NCBI RefSeq assembly: GCF_006149005.1
Contig: NZ_VBSL01000006.1
Coordinates: 248,001-312,000, forward strand
Source: Larkinella sp. C7
Lineage (GTDB): Bacteria; Bacteroidota; Bacteroidia; Cytophagales; Spirosomataceae
Reading direction: 5' to 3'
Length of the DNA: 64,000 nt
In this document: in pieces, positions 62,142-64,000 of the stretch
Position numbering within the stretch: the first letter of the stretch is position 1
How the letters are laid out: every line of letters begins with the position of its first letter
Program-made: the position numbers and the translations under genes
Notes under the pieces: model-generated
Told to the model about the DNA's origin: nothing
Databases searched by the model: none
The model's input: the letters and a program-made list of their open reading frames with translations, nothing else

Positions 62142-62297
62142 GCCCCAGTAGGGGCTCAAAAGCGCAGCGTCGGTAGTCCAGAATTCCGACCTGCTCCCGC
62201 GTGCCGTGAGGTACGCGACCGTTGGGTTGCTGCGAATCGTTGCGTGCCTGACGGCACGCGAAAGAATAGAAGACCATTCTACTACCGATGCTACGCT
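62142..62297. repeat. REP/BIME-like cluster of hairpins upstream of glpK
   Basis: Outer arms AGCGCAGCGTCGGTAGT (62161-62177) and ACTACCGATGCTACGCT (62281-62297) pair at 15 of 17 bases. Between them are two hairpins, CGCGTGCC/GGTACGCG (62198-62217, loop GTGA) and GCGTGCC/GGCACGC (62242-62259, loop TGAC), and before the left arm a small GCCCC/GGGGC hairpin (62142-62155). The two GCGTGCC units resemble one another, as in BIMEs. Confidence 0.7.
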
Positions 62298-62443
62298 GTT
62301 CAATCCCTGCGGGATAAGTAGCTCCGCTATTTCTATTTGGCTTTTCATTGAGATCGATCGAAATCCTATTCGATAGCGATAAATTCCTATATTACGGCTT
62401 TTTTGCAGCATCATTCCTAAAATCAGCCGAATTCCAACCCCTT

Positions 62444-63943
62444 ATGCCCACCTACATAGCCGCCATCGACCAGGGCACCACCAGCACCCGTTGCATCGTT
62501 TTTGATCGCCAGGGCAACATTGTCTCCATCGGACAGAAAGAACATTCCCAGATTTATCCGCAACCCGGCTGGGTAGAACACGATCCGGAGGAAATCTGGC
62601 GAAACACGCAGGAGGTCATCGCACGGGCCCGTATCAATGCCCAGCTTCAGGCCAGCGACATTGCCGCCGTCGGAATCACGAATCAGCGTGAAACCACCGT
62701 GGTCTGGAACCGGAAAACCGGAAAACCGTATTACAACGCCCTCGTCTGGCAAGACACCCGCACCGGCGATCTGGTGGCCAGCTATTCAGAAGAAGCCGGG
62801 CAGGATCGGTTTCGGGTGGCCACCGGATTGCCGATGGCCACGTATTTCAGTAGTTTGAAAATCAAGTGGATACTGGACAACGTACCGGAGGTGCGTGATG
62901 ATGCGGAGCGCGGTCTGGCATTGTTTGGCAATATGGACACGTTCCTGATCTGGCATCTGACGGGCGGTATTTACAACGGACAGCACATTACCGATGTGAC
63001 CAACGCCAGCCGGACCCAGTTGATGAACCTGGAAACGCTGGAGTGGGACGATGCCTTGCTGGAAGCCTTCGACATTCCACGGGCAATGCTGCCGCAAATC
63101 CGGTCGAGCAGCGAGGTCTACGGCACCGTGACGTCGGAAGTGTTGCCGGGCGTTCCCATTGCCGGTATTCTGGGCGACCAGCAGGCGGCTTTGGTGGGGC
63201 AGACGTGTTTTGAACCGGGACAGGCCAAAAATACCTACGGAACCGGCTGTTTTTTACTCATGAACACCGGCACCGAACTGCGCCATTCGACCTGTGGTTT
63301 GCTGACGACGGTAGCCTACCGGTTTGGCGACCAGCCGGTTCACTATGCCCTGGAAGGCAGCGTGGCCATTGCCGGGGCACTGGTTCAGTGGCTGCGCGAT
63401 AACCTCGGCCTGATTTCGACCAGCGCCGAGGTCGATAGCTTGGCGAGAACCGTGGCCGACAACGGCGGGGCGTATTTCGTTCCGGCTTTCTCGGGCTTAT
63501 ATGCGCCCTACTGGAAAGCCGACGCGCGGGGTGTCATCGCCGGTTTGACACGATACGTGACCAAAGCCCACCTCGCGCGGGCGGTTTTGGAAGCTACGGC
63601 CTATCAGACGCTGGACGTGGTGCAGGCAATGGAAAAAGACGCCGGTATTGAACTGAGTTCGTTGCGGGTCGATGGCGGCATGACGGTCAATGCGTTGCTG
63701 ATGCAGTTTCAGGCGGATATGCTCGGTGTGCCGGTGATTCGTCCGAAAATGACGGAGACGACCGCTTTGGGCGCGGCCTATGCCGCCGGTCTGGCGGTGG
63801 GCTACTGGAGCAATTTTGACGACCTGCGCCAGAACTGGGGCGTCGACCGGACTTTCGAACCCCAGATGGCCGAAGCCGATCAGCAACGGTTTTATCGCGG
63901 TTGGCAAAAAGCCGTTGAACGCTCGTTTGGCTGGGAAAATTAA
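62444..63943 (+). CDS. glpK: Glycerol kinase
   Basis: 499 residues from the ATG at 62444 ([20 protein letters not shown]); an earlier in-frame ATG would add 32 residues of repeat-flanking sequence. FGGY-family motifs: [56 protein letters not shown] and [20 protein letters not shown]. It phosphorylates glycerol with ATP to sn-glycerol 3-phosphate. The gene follows a REP-like repeat and ends in a terminator. No glpF or glpD is seen within the window. Confidence 0.97.
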   Translation: MPTYIAAIDQGTTSTRCIVFDRQGNIVSIGQKEHSQIYPQPGWVEHDPEEIWRNTQEVIARARINAQLQASDIAAVGITNQRETTVVWNRKTGKPYYNALVWQDTRTGDLVASYSEEAGQDRFRVATGLPMATYFSSLKIKWILDNVPEVRDDAERGLALFGNMDTFLIWHLTGGIYNGQHITDVTNASRTQLMNLETLEWDDALLEAFDIPRAMLPQIRSSSEVYGTVTSEVLPGVPIAGILGDQQAALVGQTCFEPGQAKNTYGTGCFLLMNTGTELRHSTCGLLTTVAYRFGDQPVHYALEGSVAIAGALVQWLRDNLGLISTSAEVDSLARTVADNGGAYFVPAFSGLYAPYWKADARGVIAGLTRYVTKAHLARAVLEATAYQTLDVVQAMEKDAGIELSSLRVDGGMTVNALLMQFQADMLGVPVIRPKMTETTALGAAYAAGLAVGYWSNFDDLRQNWGVDRTFEPQMAEADQQRFYRGWQKAVERSFGWEN

Positions 63944-63950
63944 CCGGTCT

Positions 63951-63986
63951 TCCTGTAGTCATTGAATTAATTCGGTGACTACAGGA
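63951..63986 (+). terminator. Terminator hairpin after glpK
   Basis: TCCTGTAGTCA (63951-63961) and TGACTACAGGA (63976-63986) form a perfect 11-base stem. The loop contains the palindrome GAATTAATTC. No strong T-run follows, so it may be a weak terminator or a short dyad. Confidence 0.6.
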
Positions 63987-64000
63987 GGGCGGAGACCATA

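Noticed and set aside
62348-62443. Longer start for glycerol kinase
   Set aside because: The extra 32 residues are encoded by repeat-flanking sequence and do not match the family; the ATG at 62444 gives the standard start.

Overview
The window looks like a stretch of chromosome from a Bacteroidota bacterium, most likely a Cytophagia of the Spirosoma/Larkinella type. That placement is inference from gene content: the gliding lipoprotein GldH, two SusC/SusD pairs, a BlaI-M56 pair, a GH3-family adenylating enzyme next to dxr, AT-rich promoters with a TAnnTTTG-like -7 element, and almost no Shine-Dalgarno sites. Coding density is high and both strands are used in short blocks. I see no rRNA, tRNA, CRISPR array, prophage or intact insertion sequence.

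Layout. 1-5.8 kb: a partial amino-acid permease, a PSP1/RicT-like protein, a Dabb protein, an RluA-type pseudouridine synthase, a Tag-like DNA glycosylase and a PhoR/PhoB-like two-component pair. 6-12.2 kb: a secreted GH43 glycosidase, an aldo/keto reductase with an AraC regulator, a secreted propeller-like protein, an AI-2E-family permease, a Lon-N domain protein and gldH. 12.4-20.5 kb: a BlaI repressor, an M56 (BlaR1-like) membrane peptidase, an M16 zinc peptidase and two orphan membrane proteins that carry the C-terminal part of the M56 protein without its protease, then an SGNH lipoprotein. 20.5-28.4 kb: a MORN-like protein, GDP-L-fucose synthase, an AraC regulator, and a convergent response-regulator/sigma54-activator and TPR-histidine-kinase pair. 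28.6-33.5 kb: three alpha/beta hydrolases, a small membrane protein, a NeuD/PglD-like acyltransferase and an LpxH-like phosphatase. 33.6-40.3 kb: sbcD-sbcC, fabI and an RsmF-like methyltransferase. 40.6-50.8 kb: two susC-susD operons with a decayed susC start between them. 51-59.4 kb: lon, a DUF6702-like protein, rseP, two tiny membrane proteins, dxr, a nucleotidyltransferase-HEPN module with a broken HEPN gene, and the GH3 protein. 59.6-64 kb: mreB-mreC-mreD and glpK.

The most unusual signal is not a gene. Six long, nearly perfect inverted repeats (arms 32-43 bp) lie between genes, five of them downstream of a stop codon and four of those within 10 nt of it. Their sequences differ, but all share one design: each arm is itself a degenerate tandem repeat with an exact short period (7, 9, 7, 10, 10 and 7 bp). 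A weaker seventh member follows sbcC, and a separate REP/BIME-like cluster of hairpins precedes glpK. I do not know a published description of this architecture; a genome-wide search is needed.

Other points of interest are M56-derived orphan proteins around an M16 peptidase, a duplicated promoter-like block ahead of two neighbouring genes, Pho-box-like TTAAC direct repeats, and two unannotated 29- and 37-residue membrane peptides between dxr and rseP.
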